The translations under genes and the position numbers were made by a program. Source: Lysobacter terrestris (GTDB lineage Bacteria > Pseudomonadota > Gammaproteobacteria > Xanthomonadales > Xanthomonadaceae). Taken from it: DNA of 64,000 nt. The notes under the pieces were generated by a model. It did no database searches and was not told the origin of the DNA. It saw only the letters and a program-made list of their open reading frames with translations. How positions within the stretch are numbered: the stretch's first letter is position 1; each line of letters begins with the position of its first letter. The stretch covers positions 1,380,001 through 1,444,000 of the forward strand of contig NZ_CP060820.1 in assembly GCF_014489475.1 (NCBI RefSeq), read 5' to 3'. Of the stretch, positions 16,703 through 25,768 are shown one piece after another.

Positions 16703-18592
16703 TCAGATCAGCGGCTCGTCGCTGAGGTAGGTGTACGCGGTCAGCCCAGCCTCCAGCGCCGCATCCAGGCGTGCGGCCTCGTCCGCCGGCAGGTGCGCGG
16801 CGGCCACCTTGCCGCGATACGCCGCGCGCAGGTCGGCGAGCTTGTAGCCGACGTAATCGAGCATCACGTCGGCGGTGTCGCCGCGGCGCTGCTGGCTCAT
16901 CGCATAACCGTCGCCGTCGATGTGCACCTCCACCGCGTCGGTGTCGCCGAACAGGTTGTGGATGTCGCCGAGGATCTCCTGGTACGCGCCCACGAGGAAG
17001 AAGCCGAGCCGGTACGACTCGCCGTGCTTCATCTCATGCAGCGGCAGCGAGCTGTCCAGGCCTTCGGTCTCGACGTAGGTCTCGATCATGCCGTCGGAGT
17101 CGCAGGTCATGTCGGCGATCACGCCGCGGCGCGTCGGCGCCTCGTTCAAGCGCTCGATCGGCGCGATCGGGAACACCTGGTCGATCGCCCACACGTCCGG
17201 CATCGACTCGAACACGCTGAAGTTGACGAAGTACTTGTCGACCAGGCGGTCGTTGAGTTCGTCGAGCAGGTCGCGGTGGCTCTTCTCGTCGTAGCTCAGG
17301 CGCGCGCGCACCGCGTGCGCGATCGCGTAGAACAGGTCGTCGATGCGGGCGCGGTGGGTCAGGTCGATCTGGCCGAGCGCGTACAGCGACAGGCCCTCGC
17401 TGTGGTGGTGCTGGGCCTCGTGGAACAGCTCCACCGCCGGGCGCGCGTCGATCTCGCCGTGGATCTCGCGCAGGTGGCGGATCACCGCCGGCTCGTCGTC
17501 GTGCTGGTCGGGCACGCGGCCTTCCGGCGCCTGCTCGACTTCCGACACGTTGGCGATCAGCACCGCGTGGTGCGCGGTCATCGCGCGGCCGCACTCGGTG
17601 ATCACCCGCGGCGGGGTCAGGCCGTACTCCTCGCAGGCCTCCGCCAGCGGCTGCACGATGCTGGAGGCGTACTGGTTCACGCCGTAGTTGATCGAGCAGT
17701 AGCTGCGCGAACGCGTGCCTTCGTAATCGATGCCGAGGCCGCCACCGACGTCCATGTAGCGCACCTTGGCGCCGAGCACGGAGAGTTCGACGAAGTAGCG
17801 CGTCGCCTCGCGCATGCCGTTGGCGATGTCGCGGACGTTGGAGATCTGCGAACCCATGTGGAAGTGCAGCAGGCCCAGGCAGTCCTCCAGCCCGGCGTCG
17901 CGCAGTTCCTTCCACAGGTCCAGCACCTGGCGCGGCGAGAGCCCGAACTTGGCCTTGTCGCCGCCGCTGTTCTGCCACTTGCCGGCACCGAGCGAGGCCA
18001 GGCGCATGCGCACGCCCAGGCCCGGCTTCACCCCCAGCGCGCGCGCTTCCTCGATGATCAGCGGCAGCTCGGAGGGCTTCTCGACCACGATGTAGGTCTC
18101 GAGCCCGAGCTTGCGGCCGATCAGGGCGAGGCGGATGTACTCGCGGTCCTTGTAGCCGTTGCAGACGATCAGGCCGCCGGGGCGGCTCAGCGCCAGCACC
18201 GCCATCAGCTCCGGCTTGCTGCCGGCCTCCAGGCCGAAGCCCTCGCCGTGGTGCGAGGCCAGGGTGCCGGCGACGCCGGCGTGCTGGTTGACCTTGATCG
18301 GATAGACCGCGGTGTAGCCGCCGGCGTAGTCCCAGTCGGTCATCGCCTGGGCGAAGGCGCCCTGCAGCTTGCGCAGGCGGTCGCCGAGGATGTCGGGGAA
18401 GCGCACCAGCAACGGCAGTTTCGCGCCCTGCGCCCGGGCCTGGTCGACCACTTCGGGCAGGGCGATCTTCGGCCCCTGCGGTCCGCGCGGGGCCACGCTG
18501 ATGCGGCCCTGTGCGTCGACATCGAAGTAACCCTCCGACCAGTGCGGGATCGAATAGGTCTTGCGGGCGTGGTCGAGCGACCAGGCGGTCAT
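16703..18592 (-). CDS. speA: Biosynthetic arginine decarboxylase
   Basis: PLP enzyme making agmatine from arginine, the entry to putrescine via agmatine. At 629 residues it has the usual length of the biosynthetic form. The PLP lysine is in YPIKVNQ (Lys 100); LLHFHMGSQISN, DVGGGLGIDYEGT and ITECGRAMTAHHA are typical of fold III decarboxylases. AAGGAAG precedes ATG 18592. Divergent speE lies 186 bases away; a spermidine branch is thus present, but no agmatinase or SAM decarboxylase gene is in view. Confidence 0.96.
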   Translation of the reverse strand: MTAWSLDHARKTYSIPHWSEGYFDVDAQGRISVAPRGPQGPKIALPEVVDQARAQGAKLPLLVRFPDILGDRLRKLQGAFAQAMTDWDYAGGYTAVYPIKVNQHAGVAGTLASHHGEGFGLEAGSKPELMAVLALSRPGGLIVCNGYKDREYIRLALIGRKLGLETYIVVEKPSELPLIIEEARALGVKPGLGVRMRLASLGAGKWQNSGGDKAKFGLSPRQVLDLWKELRDAGLEDCLGLLHFHMGSQISNVRDIANGMREATRYFVELSVLGAKVRYMDVGGGLGIDYEGTRSRSYCSINYGVNQYASSIVQPLAEACEEYGLTPPRVITECGRAMTAHHAVLIANVSEVEQAPEGRVPDQHDDEPAVIRHLREIHGEIDARPAVELFHEAQHHHSEGLSLYALGQIDLTHRARIDDLFYAIAHAVRARLSYDEKSHRDLLDELNDRLVDKYFVNFSVFESMPDVWAIDQVFPIAPIERLNEAPTRRGVIADMTCDSDGMIETYVETEGLDSSLPLHEMKHGESYRLGFFLVGAYQEILGDIHNLFGDTDAVEVHIDGDGYAMSQQRRGDTADVMLDYVGYKLADLRAAYRGKVAAAHLPADEAARLDAALEAGLTAYTYLSDEPLI

Positions 18593-18633
18593 CGGCAGGC
18601 TTCCTTCAGCTAACGGGTTACGAACAGGCGCGC

Positions 18634-18639
18634 ATTGTA
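18634..18639 (-). promoter_or_regulatory. TACAAT -10 box for speA
   Basis: Minus-strand TACAAT followed by GCGCGC, 42 bases before the speA start. It is the same box found at other genes here; with the plus-strand copy at 18733 it makes a back-to-back promoter pair for the two polyamine genes. Confidence 0.5.
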
Positions 18640-18732
18640 GGGCTTGGGGGCCGGTGGCGCCGTCGCCGCGCCCGCGCGCCGCGACCTACGGGCGAAGCCC
18701 GCCGGCGGCAAAGCGCCCGCCACCCCCATTCG

Positions 18733-18738
18733 CTACAA
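18733..18738 (+). promoter_or_regulatory. TACAAT -10 box for speE
   Basis: TACAAT lies 40 bases before ATG 18778 of speE in the speA/speE divergent gap. No convincing -35 element can be seen. Confidence 0.5.
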
Positions 18739-18777
18739 TCCGCGCCCCCACGCAGCAGCGCCCCGAGGAGTATCCGG

Positions 18778-19629
18778 ATGACCACCGACACCACCTGGCA
18801 CTACGAGAACTTCGAGCGCGCCGGCTCGGCCATCGGCTACCGGATCACCAGGAAGCTGGACGAAGTGCAGTCGCCATTCCAGTTCATCGAGATCTACGAG
18901 TCGACCGACTGGGGCAACCTGATGCTCATCGACGGCGCGATGATGCTGACCACGCGCGACAACTTCCTCTACCACGAGATGATGTCGCACCCGGCGCTGT
19001 TCACCCACGCCAATCCGAAGAACGTCGTGATCATCGGCGGCGGCGACTGCGGCACCCTGCGCGAAGTGCTCAAGCACAAGGGCGTGGAAAAGGCCGTGCA
19101 GTGCGACATCGACGAGCAGGTCACGCGCATGGCCGAGAAGTGGTTCCCGGAGCTGTGTGATTCCAACAACGACCCGCGCGCCGAGCTGCTGTTCGACGAC
19201 GGCATCGCCTACATGGCCAACTGCGCCCCGGGCAGCGTCGACATCGTCATCGTCGATTCGACCGATCCGGTCGGTCCGGCCGAGGGCCTGTTCAACAAGG
19301 CCTTCTACGAATCCTGCTTCAAGGCGTTGAAGGACGACGGCATCCTCGTGCAGCAGTCCGAGTCGCCGCTGGTGCTGCTCGACCTGATCAAGGAAATGCG
19401 CGGCGAGATGGGCAAGGCCGGCTTCACCACCTTCAAGACCCTGCCGTTCCCGCAGCCGTGCTACCCGACCGGCTGGTGGAGCGCGACCCTGGCCCGCAAG
19501 GCCGGCGGCTTCACGTTCCGCGAGGCCGATGCCCGCGCCAAGCTGTTCGACAGCAAGTACTACAGCGCCGACATCCACCAGGGTGCGCTGGTGGCGCCCC
19601 CGTTCGTGGCGGCCGCGCTGGGCGAGTAA
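18778..19629 (+). CDS. speE: Spermidine synthase
   Basis: Transfers aminopropyl from decarboxylated SAM to putrescine. The 283-residue protein has the family core: YESTDWGNLMLIDGAMMLT, the nucleotide loop VVIIGGGDCGTLREVLKH, CDIDEQV, DDGIAYM and the catalytic-Asp segment IVDSTDPVGPAEGLF. ATG 18778 with GAGGAG eight bases upstream fixes the start. It is paired divergently with speA. Confidence 0.96.
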   Translation: MTTDTTWHYENFERAGSAIGYRITRKLDEVQSPFQFIEIYESTDWGNLMLIDGAMMLTTRDNFLYHEMMSHPALFTHANPKNVVIIGGGDCGTLREVLKHKGVEKAVQCDIDEQVTRMAEKWFPELCDSNNDPRAELLFDDGIAYMANCAPGSVDIVIVDSTDPVGPAEGLFNKAFYESCFKALKDDGILVQQSESPLVLLDLIKEMRGEMGKAGFTTFKTLPFPQPCYPTGWWSATLARKAGGFTFREADARAKLFDSKYYSADIHQGALVAPPFVAAALGE

Positions 19630-19746
19630 GCGCCCTGACGGACGGCGCCGGAACCGCGCCGTGCGTCCCAAGCCCCCCGGCGGGCCTGTGTTACGGTGCC
19701 CTCCGGACGGCGCACGTGCCGTCTGCGCTCGATCCGGGGGGATGTC

Positions 19747-21672
19747 TTGCGCGCATTGGGGTTGTTTTTCCTGCCGGTCCTGCTGGGCTGGTGCGTCAGT
19801 GGCGACGCACCGGCGCAGGCGCTCGCGCCCGCCGCGCCGCCCGACCTGGCCAGTTTCGGCGCCACGCCCGATGCCGCGCAGTTCGACCGCCTGCTCGAAC
19901 AGGTCGAGCGCGGCGATCTCACCGTGTCCAGCCCGCAGCAGGTGCGCGCGGTCATCGCCCGGCTGGACGCCCTGCGCCCCCGCGACGATGAGCGCCGCGC
20001 GCTGCGCCTGCGCGGCTTCCGCTGCGACTACGACGACCTCGGCCCACCCGCGGTCGGGCTCGCCTTCGCCCGCGCCGGCCTTGCCGATGCGCGGCGCTTG
20101 GGCGACATCGGTGGAGAGGTCCGCTTCGGCCTGTGCGAGGCCAACAACATCGACGGCACCGGCCAGACCTCGCAGTCCATCGCCAGCGTCGAAACCGCAC
20201 TGGCACTGGCCCGCAAGCACAACGATCCGCGCCTGCTGGCCCAGGCCCTGACCCATCGCGGCAGCCTGCGCTCGCTGCTCGGCCAGCAGGCGGCCGCGCT
20301 CACCGACTTCCTGGAGGCGCAGCGCGTCCTCACCGCCGCCGGCCTGCGCAAGGAGGCCGAAGCCGGGCTGGGCGACATCGCCGCCGCGTACCGGCGCATG
20401 GGCGACCACGCCAAGGCACTGGAATACCTGCGCCAGAGCATGGCCTTTGCCGAACGCCAGGCCGACCCCGGCCTGCTGTCGGTCGCGCTGCTGCAGACCG
20501 CCTTCCTGCACGAGGACCAGGGCCGCCACGACGAAGCCCTGGGCGTGCTGCGCCGCGCGATCGAGGTCGCCGCGGGCCACGGCCTGGAATACGACGTCGC
20601 CGCCGCGCACCTGGCGATGGCCTCGGCGCTGGTGAAGAAGGGCGACTTCAGCGGCGCGGAGACCGCGTTGGCGACCGCCCGCATCGGCTTCGAGCGGCTC
20701 GGCGACCGCTCCAACGAGGCCATGCTGCAGCTGCTCGAAGGCATGGTCCTGGCCGGCCGCGGCGACGACACGCAGGCGCTGGCGCACTACGACCGCGCCG
20801 CGCGCGAATTCGACGCCGACCCGAACCTGCGCTACCAGGTCGACCTGTACGCCGCGCGTTCGCTCAGCCACGAGGCACTGGGCGACTACCGCGCCGCCAT
20901 GGACGACCTCAAGCTGGAGCGCACCGGTCGCCGCCGCCTCAACGACGACGCCCGCACGCAGCAGTCGCTGCTGCTGCAGTACCAGTTCGACACCGCGCGC
21001 CGCGACCTCGAGAACGCACGCCTGCAGGCGGAACGGCGCAGCGAGCGGCAGAAACTCAAGGCGGTGGAACGCGCCTATCGCTGGCAGCTCGCCGCGCTGA
21101 TCAGCACCGGCCTGCTGGTGCTGCTGCTGCTGGGCCTGTTCCTGCGCCAGCTGCGCAGCACCCGGCGCATCAACAAGCTCGCCCTCACCGACGCGCTCAC
21201 CGGCGTCGCCAACCGCCGCCACGTCGAAGTCGCGGCGGAACAGGCCGTGGAACAGGCGCGCACGCTCGGCGAACCGCTGTCGGTGCTGACCTTCGACCTC
21301 GACTGGTTCAAGCGCATCAACGACGGCCACGGCCACGCCAGCGGCGACCAGGTGCTGGTGCGCGTGGCGCGCGCGTGCGAATCGGTGCTGCGCTCGAAGG
21401 ACCTGCTCGGCCGGATGGGCGGCGAGGAATTCATCGTGCTGCTGCCGAACACCTCGTCCGACGCCGCGCTGCTGGTCGCCGAGCGCCTGCGCGACAGCGT
21501 GCACCGGCTCGACCTGTCCGACGTCGCCAGCGAACTCGCCGTCACCATCAGCCTGGGCCTGGCAATGCTGCGGCCGCAGGACGACGGCGTGCACGACGTG
21601 ATCGACCGCGCCGACGCGGCGCTGTACCGCGCCAAGGAAGCGGGGCGCAACCGGGTGGCGGTGGAGGTCTGA
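19747..21672 (+). CDS. TPR-sensor diguanylate cyclase
   Basis: Signal peptide, a periplasmic region of tetratricopeptide-like helices (about 75-420), a transmembrane helix (ALISTGLLVLLLLGLFL), a short coiled linker and a cytoplasmic GGDEF domain. The active site is GGEEF with TFDLDWFKRIND upstream, and the c-di-GMP inhibitory I-site RSKD sits five residues before it, so an active, product-inhibited cyclase is expected. The start is read as TTG 19747 with GGGGG five bases before it; an upstream in-frame GTG at 19696 would spoil the signal peptide. The signal sensed is unknown. Confidence 0.85.
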   Translation: MRALGLFFLPVLLGWCVSGDAPAQALAPAAPPDLASFGATPDAAQFDRLLEQVERGDLTVSSPQQVRAVIARLDALRPRDDERRALRLRGFRCDYDDLGPPAVGLAFARAGLADARRLGDIGGEVRFGLCEANNIDGTGQTSQSIASVETALALARKHNDPRLLAQALTHRGSLRSLLGQQAAALTDFLEAQRVLTAAGLRKEAEAGLGDIAAAYRRMGDHAKALEYLRQSMAFAERQADPGLLSVALLQTAFLHEDQGRHDEALGVLRRAIEVAAGHGLEYDVAAAHLAMASALVKKGDFSGAETALATARIGFERLGDRSNEAMLQLLEGMVLAGRGDDTQALAHYDRAAREFDADPNLRYQVDLYAARSLSHEALGDYRAAMDDLKLERTGRRRLNDDARTQQSLLLQYQFDTARRDLENARLQAERRSERQKLKAVERAYRWQLAALISTGLLVLLLLGLFLRQLRSTRRINKLALTDALTGVANRRHVEVAAEQAVEQARTLGEPLSVLTFDLDWFKRINDGHGHASGDQVLVRVARACESVLRSKDLLGRMGGEEFIVLLPNTSSDAALLVAERLRDSVHRLDLSDVASELAVTISLGLAMLRPQDDGVHDVIDRADAALYRAKEAGRNRVAVEV

Positions 21673-21700
21673 GGCGCGACGATCCGCGCCGACCACGCTG

Positions 21701-22153
<453 letters not shown>

Positions 22154-22235
22154 CTACCCCAGGGCGCGGCAGTGCCCGAGTGCGCTGCCGCGACGCGCAG
22201 TCCAGGCTGATCCCATCGGCCCACGGAGCAAGCCC

Positions 22236-22502
22236 ATGATCGACCTCAGCCATCTCGACGACCTCGCCCGCCGCCTCAGCGCGCTGGTGCCGCCCGGCCT
22301 GCGCGAGGGCCGCGAGGAGCTGCAGCAGAATTTCCGCGCCGTGCTGCAGTCGGGCCTGGCCCGGCTCGACCTGGTGACCCGCGAGGAGTTCGAAGTGCAG
22401 CGCGCGGTGCTGCTGCGCACGCGCGAGAAGCTCGAAGAGCTGCAGCGCACCGTCGCCGAGCTCGAGGCGCAGTCGGGCAGCGGCGCGCCGCCGCACCACT
22501 GA
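22236..22502 (+). CDS. ubiK: Ubiquinone biosynthesis accessory factor UbiK
   Basis: 88-residue BMFP-family (YqiC) protein: an amphipathic N-terminus (MIDLSHLDDLARRLSALVPP) and a C-terminal coiled coil (REKLEELQRTVAELEAQ). In E. coli UbiK binds UbiJ and aids the late, O2-dependent ubiquinone steps; ubiJ and ubiB of this genome lie at 51-53 kb. The comM gene starts 10 bases after its stop, a pairing common in gammaproteobacteria. Confidence 0.92.
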   Translation: MIDLSHLDDLARRLSALVPPGLREGREELQQNFRAVLQSGLARLDLVTREEFEVQRAVLLRTREKLEELQRTVAELEAQSGSGAPPHH

Positions 22503-22512
22503 GGCCACCCCC

Positions 22513-24027
22513 GTGAACCTCGCACTCGTGCACAGCCGTGCGCGAACGGGCGTGCGTGCGCCCGCAGTCCGGGTGGAAGTGCACCTGTCGGGCGGATTGC
22601 CGCGCTTTTCCCTGGTCGGCCTGCCCGAAGCCGCGGTGCGCGAAGCCAAGGACCGCGTGCGCGCGGCGATCAGCTGCGCGCAGTACGAATTCCCGGCGCG
22701 CGTGATCACCGTGAACCTGGCGCCCGCCGACCTGCCCAAGGACGGCGGCCGCTTCGACCTGGCCATCGCCCTGGGCATCCTCGCCGCCAGTGGCCAGATC
22801 CCGCTGGAAGCGCTGGGCGAATACGAGTTCCTCGGCGAACTGGGCCTCACCGGCGAACTGCGCGCGGTCGACGGCGTGCTGCCGGCGGCGCTCGCCGCGG
22901 CGCAGGCCGGGCGCAAGCTGGTCGTGCCCACCGGCAATGGCGCCGAGGCGGCCCTGGCCGCGCAGGTGGAAGTGCGCACCGCGCGCACCCTGCTGGAAGT
23001 CTGCGCGATGCTCGCCGGGCGCAAGGCACTGCCGTGTGCCGAGGCCCTGCCGACCCAACGCACTGCCGGCCTGGACCTGGCCGATGTCCGCGGGCAGGCG
23101 CACGCGCGGCGCGCGCTGGAAATCGCCGCGGCCGGTGGCCACCACCTGCTGCTGATCGGGCCACCCGGCTGCGGCAAGACCCTGTTGGCCTCGCGACTGC
23201 CCGGTCTGTTACCGGAAGCGAGCGAAGCCGAAGCGCTGGAGAGCGCCGCGATCGCCTCGGTGAGCGGTCGCGGCCTGGATCCGTCGCGTTGGCGCGAGCG
23301 GCCGTTCCGCGCGCCGCACCACACCGCCAGCGCGGTCGCCCTGGTCGGTGGCGGCGGCGAACCGCGGCCCGGCGAGATCTCGCTGGCACACAACGGCGTG
23401 CTGTTCCTGGACGAACTCCCGGAATGGGATCGCCGCGCGCTGGAAGTGCTGCGCGAACCGCTGGAATCCGGTGTCGTCACCATCTCGCGCGCGGCACGGC
23501 AAAGCGAATTCCCTGCCCGCTTCCAACTGGTCGCCGCGATGAACCCGTGCCCCTGCGGCTGGGCCGGCGACAGCAGCGGGCGTTGTCGTTGCAATCCCGA
23601 TGCGGTGCGGCGTTACCGCGCGCGCATCTCCGGGCCGTTGCTGGATCGGATCGACCTGCACGTCGAAGTGCCGCGCCTGCCGCCCGCGCAGCTGCGACCG
23701 CAAGCGGCAACCGGTGAAAGCAGCACGGACGTGCGGATGCGGGTGCTGCAGGCGCAGCAGTGCCAGCACCGGCGCGCCGGGCAGTTGAACGCGCGGCTCA
23801 GCCAAACCGACACCGCGAAGCACTGCCACCTGGGTGAGCGCGACCAGCTGCTGCTGGAACGCGCGGTCGATGCGCTGCAGCTGTCGGCCCGCTCCATGCA
23901 CCGGATCCTGCGGGTCGCGCGCACCATCGCCGACCTCGATGGCGAGGCGGACATTCTCGGTCGGCATCTCACCGAGGCCATCGGTTACCGGCGCGCGGAC
24001 CGGAACCGGGAAACCCAGGCGGCGTGA
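22513..24027 (+). CDS. comM: YifB/ComM family AAA+ ATPase
   Basis: 504 residues in the family order: N-terminal ChlI/Lon-protease-like fold (MNLALVHSRA to about 170), AAA+ Mg-chelatase core with Walker A GPPGCGKTLL and Walker B GVLFLDELPEW, a Cys cluster NPCPCGWAGDSSGRCRC, and a C-terminal helical domain. ComM is a branch-migration helicase that assists integration of DNA taken up during natural transformation. GTG 22513 starts it close behind ubiK. Confidence 0.93.
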   Translation: MNLALVHSRARTGVRAPAVRVEVHLSGGLPRFSLVGLPEAAVREAKDRVRAAISCAQYEFPARVITVNLAPADLPKDGGRFDLAIALGILAASGQIPLEALGEYEFLGELGLTGELRAVDGVLPAALAAAQAGRKLVVPTGNGAEAALAAQVEVRTARTLLEVCAMLAGRKALPCAEALPTQRTAGLDLADVRGQAHARRALEIAAAGGHHLLLIGPPGCGKTLLASRLPGLLPEASEAEALESAAIASVSGRGLDPSRWRERPFRAPHHTASAVALVGGGGEPRPGEISLAHNGVLFLDELPEWDRRALEVLREPLESGVVTISRAARQSEFPARFQLVAAMNPCPCGWAGDSSGRCRCNPDAVRRYRARISGPLLDRIDLHVEVPRLPPAQLRPQAATGESSTDVRMRVLQAQQCQHRRAGQLNARLSQTDTAKHCHLGERDQLLLERAVDALQLSARSMHRILRVARTIADLDGEADILGRHLTEAIGYRRADRNRETQAA

Positions 24028-24055
24028 TCATCGCCTGCGCACGCGGCAGACCTTG

Positions 24056-24529
24056 TCAGCCGCAGCCTGGCCCACCGCAGACCTTGCCTTTTTCAATGAA
24101 GTCGCGCGCACCCTCGCGCGCTTCACGCATCTCGGCTTCGGTGCCACAGCGGGTCTTCTTGACGGTCGTGCCACTCACCCGTTCGCGCCAGCACACGTCC
24201 CGCTTGTTGCCTGCTTCGCGCGTATTCACCACCAGCGCGTTGATCCGTTCCAACGCATTGTCGAGGCGCACCTTCTCGTCGATCGACAGCTCGTCCAGGC
24301 GGCTCTTGCCATCGACCAGGACGAATACCTCGGCCTGCGCCTTGCGCACCAATCCGTTCTGGCGTGGCGTGAGGCCCTCGATGCCGCCGTCGTCGAGGTC
24401 GGCCTTGATCTGCCTCTGCTGGTTCACGATCACCACCAGGCCATCTTCTTCGACGGCCACGGGCCCCTGCTGTGACCACGCGGCCCCTGCCAACAGCAAG
24501 CCTGCGGTCAACACGAATGCCTTGATCAC
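24056..24529 (-). CDS. Secreted Cys protein, paralogue 3 of a local family
   Basis: 157 residues with a signal peptide (MIKAFVLTAGLLLAGAAWS). The mature protein has Gln-rich helix QQRQIKADL, a segment DGKSRLDELSIDEKVRLDNAL, and the shared signature DVCWRERVSG...TRCGTEAEM, with two cysteines 15 residues apart that may pair in the periplasm, plus two more Cys near the C-terminus. GTG 24529 has GGGAGG six bases before it. Two similar genes lie immediately upstream. Function unknown; not assigned to any family I can name. Confidence 0.75.
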   Translation of the reverse strand: MIKAFVLTAGLLLAGAAWSQQGPVAVEEDGLVVIVNQQRQIKADLDDGGIEGLTPRQNGLVRKAQAEVFVLVDGKSRLDELSIDEKVRLDNALERINALVVNTREAGNKRDVCWRERVSGTTVKKTRCGTEAEMREAREGARDFIEKGKVCGGPGCG

Positions 24530-24562
24530 CGGAACCTCCCCGCGAGTGTTGCCGCGATGCGC

Positions 24563-25060
24563 TTACTCACGAACCCGACCGCAGGTGATCGTCATCGACG
24601 GCCCCGGCGTTTGCCCGCATATCGTGGGCGAACCGTGCCAGTCCTTGCCGCCTTCGCGGACCTGCGCCCGCTCCCGGACCGTCGCGCAATGCGTCTGGAA
24701 GCGATGCGAACCCAGCGTCTTCTCGCGCCAGCACACCTGGCGGTCTTCGTCGTTCTGGGTGATCACGGCCTTGACCGTTTCCAGCGCATTGAGCAGCTCC
24801 GCCTTGTCCGCCGCGTTCAACTGGTCGAGCTCGGTGACGCCATCGAGCAGCTGGAAGATCCGGTCCTGCGCCCGGTGCATGCGTTCGAGTTCGTAGCGAT
24901 CGAAACGGGCGTAGCGCCCGGTAGCGCGCTCCGATTCCTCGCGGATGTCCTGTTGCTGCTGTCGGATCAGGCCCAGCTTCCCGACGTTCGCCTGCGCCGT
25001 CGCGGCGGCGAGGACGACGACACTCAACGACAACGACAGTGCCAGGTTGCGAATGTTCAT
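24563..25060 (-). CDS. Secreted Cys protein, paralogue 2 of a local family
   Basis: 165 residues, signal peptide MNIRNLALSLSLSVVVLAAATAQA. It shares with its two neighbours a Q-rich start (LIRQQQQDI), an acidic helix (LDGVTELDQLNAADKAELLNAL) and the signature RQVCWREKTLGSHRFQTHC. A C-terminal tail with two further cysteines (ICGQ, TCGR) is found here and, differently, in paralogue 3 only. Start ATG 25060 has AAGGAG six bases upstream. Unknown function, presumably periplasmic. Confidence 0.78.
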   Translation of the reverse strand: MNIRNLALSLSLSVVVLAAATAQANVGKLGLIRQQQQDIREESERATGRYARFDRYELERMHRAQDRIFQLLDGVTELDQLNAADKAELLNALETVKAVITQNDEDRQVCWREKTLGSHRFQTHCATVRERAQVREGGKDWHGSPTICGQTPGPSMTITCGRVRE

Positions 25061-25157
25061 ATGCCGCTCCTTGGAATCGGAAGGGCTTAGGACCATGGGG
25101 TCCGCAGGGCTGGCGCCCAACCAAGGACGTTACTCCCGCTTCTGCGGGCCACGCAAC

Positions 25158-25183
25158 AAAAAGGGCGACCCAGCGGGTCGCCC
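25158..25183 (-). terminator. Intrinsic terminator after secreted paralogue 1
   Basis: On the minus strand GGGCGACCC, a three-base loop and GGGTCGCCC form a perfect 9-base stem followed by TTTTT. It separates the first of the three secreted-protein genes (25205-25660) from the other two, which are therefore probably transcribed on their own. Confidence 0.88.
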
Positions 25184-25204
25184 TCCATTTTCCTGCAGTC
25201 GGTA

Positions 25205-25660
25205 TCAGCGCCAGCCGTCGACGCTGCCCTCCAGCATGCGGCGGCGCGCCTCTTCCTTCGCCCTCAACTCGTCCGCGGCGGTGCGGCAGACACGGGTAAC
25301 GCGGGTGCTGCCGATGGCCTTCTCGCGGCGGCAGATCATGCGGTCGCCGTCCTCATTGTTGATCGCGGCCTCGATCCACTCGAGCGTGTTGAATACTTCC
25401 AGGCGCTGGTATTCGCTCAGTTCATCCGCCGTCTGCTTGCCCTCCAGCATCTTCAGCACGCTGGCCTGCTTGGTCAGGATGCTGGTGCGCGTATTGGGCG
25501 ACAAGGTGGCGTAGCGGCCACTGCGGGCCGTCACGCCTTCGTGGATTTCAGCTTGCTGGGTCCGGATGGCATTCAGATCGAGCACCTTGGTGGCCATCGC
25601 GACCGGGCACAACAAGGCCAGGACCAACGCCGCGGCCAGTGCGAGGAAAGACTTGGACAT
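25205..25660 (-). CDS. Secreted Cys protein, paralogue 1 of a local family
   Basis: 151 residues with signal peptide (SFLALAAALVLALLCPVAMA). Mature part: IRTQQAEIHEGVTARSGRYA, then LEGKQTADELSEYQRLEVFNTL, and the family signature RMICRREKAIGSTRVTRVC. It lacks the Cys-containing tail of the other two copies and ends in an Arg/Glu-rich helix. Start ATG 25660; a 30-residue N-terminal extension in the same frame would bury the signal peptide and is rejected. Function unknown. Confidence 0.75.
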   Translation of the reverse strand: MSKSFLALAAALVLALLCPVAMATKVLDLNAIRTQQAEIHEGVTARSGRYATLSPNTRTSILTKQASVLKMLEGKQTADELSEYQRLEVFNTLEWIEAAINNEDGDRMICRREKAIGSTRVTRVCRTAADELRAKEEARRRMLEGSVDGWR

Positions 25661-25768
25661 AGTTCTCAGCAGCTCGGTGGGGTGAACAGGGGACGCCGAC
25701 CTTACCGCGGCCGTTGCAGCAGTGTCGACTGCCAAAAGCCATGAATTCACGTCACATCCGAAAGATTC

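Noticed and set aside
18733-21696. A 987-codon open frame on the minus strand across speE and the TPR-GGDEF gene
   Set aside because: The same GC-driven antisense shadow; the plus-strand genes have clear motifs and start signals.
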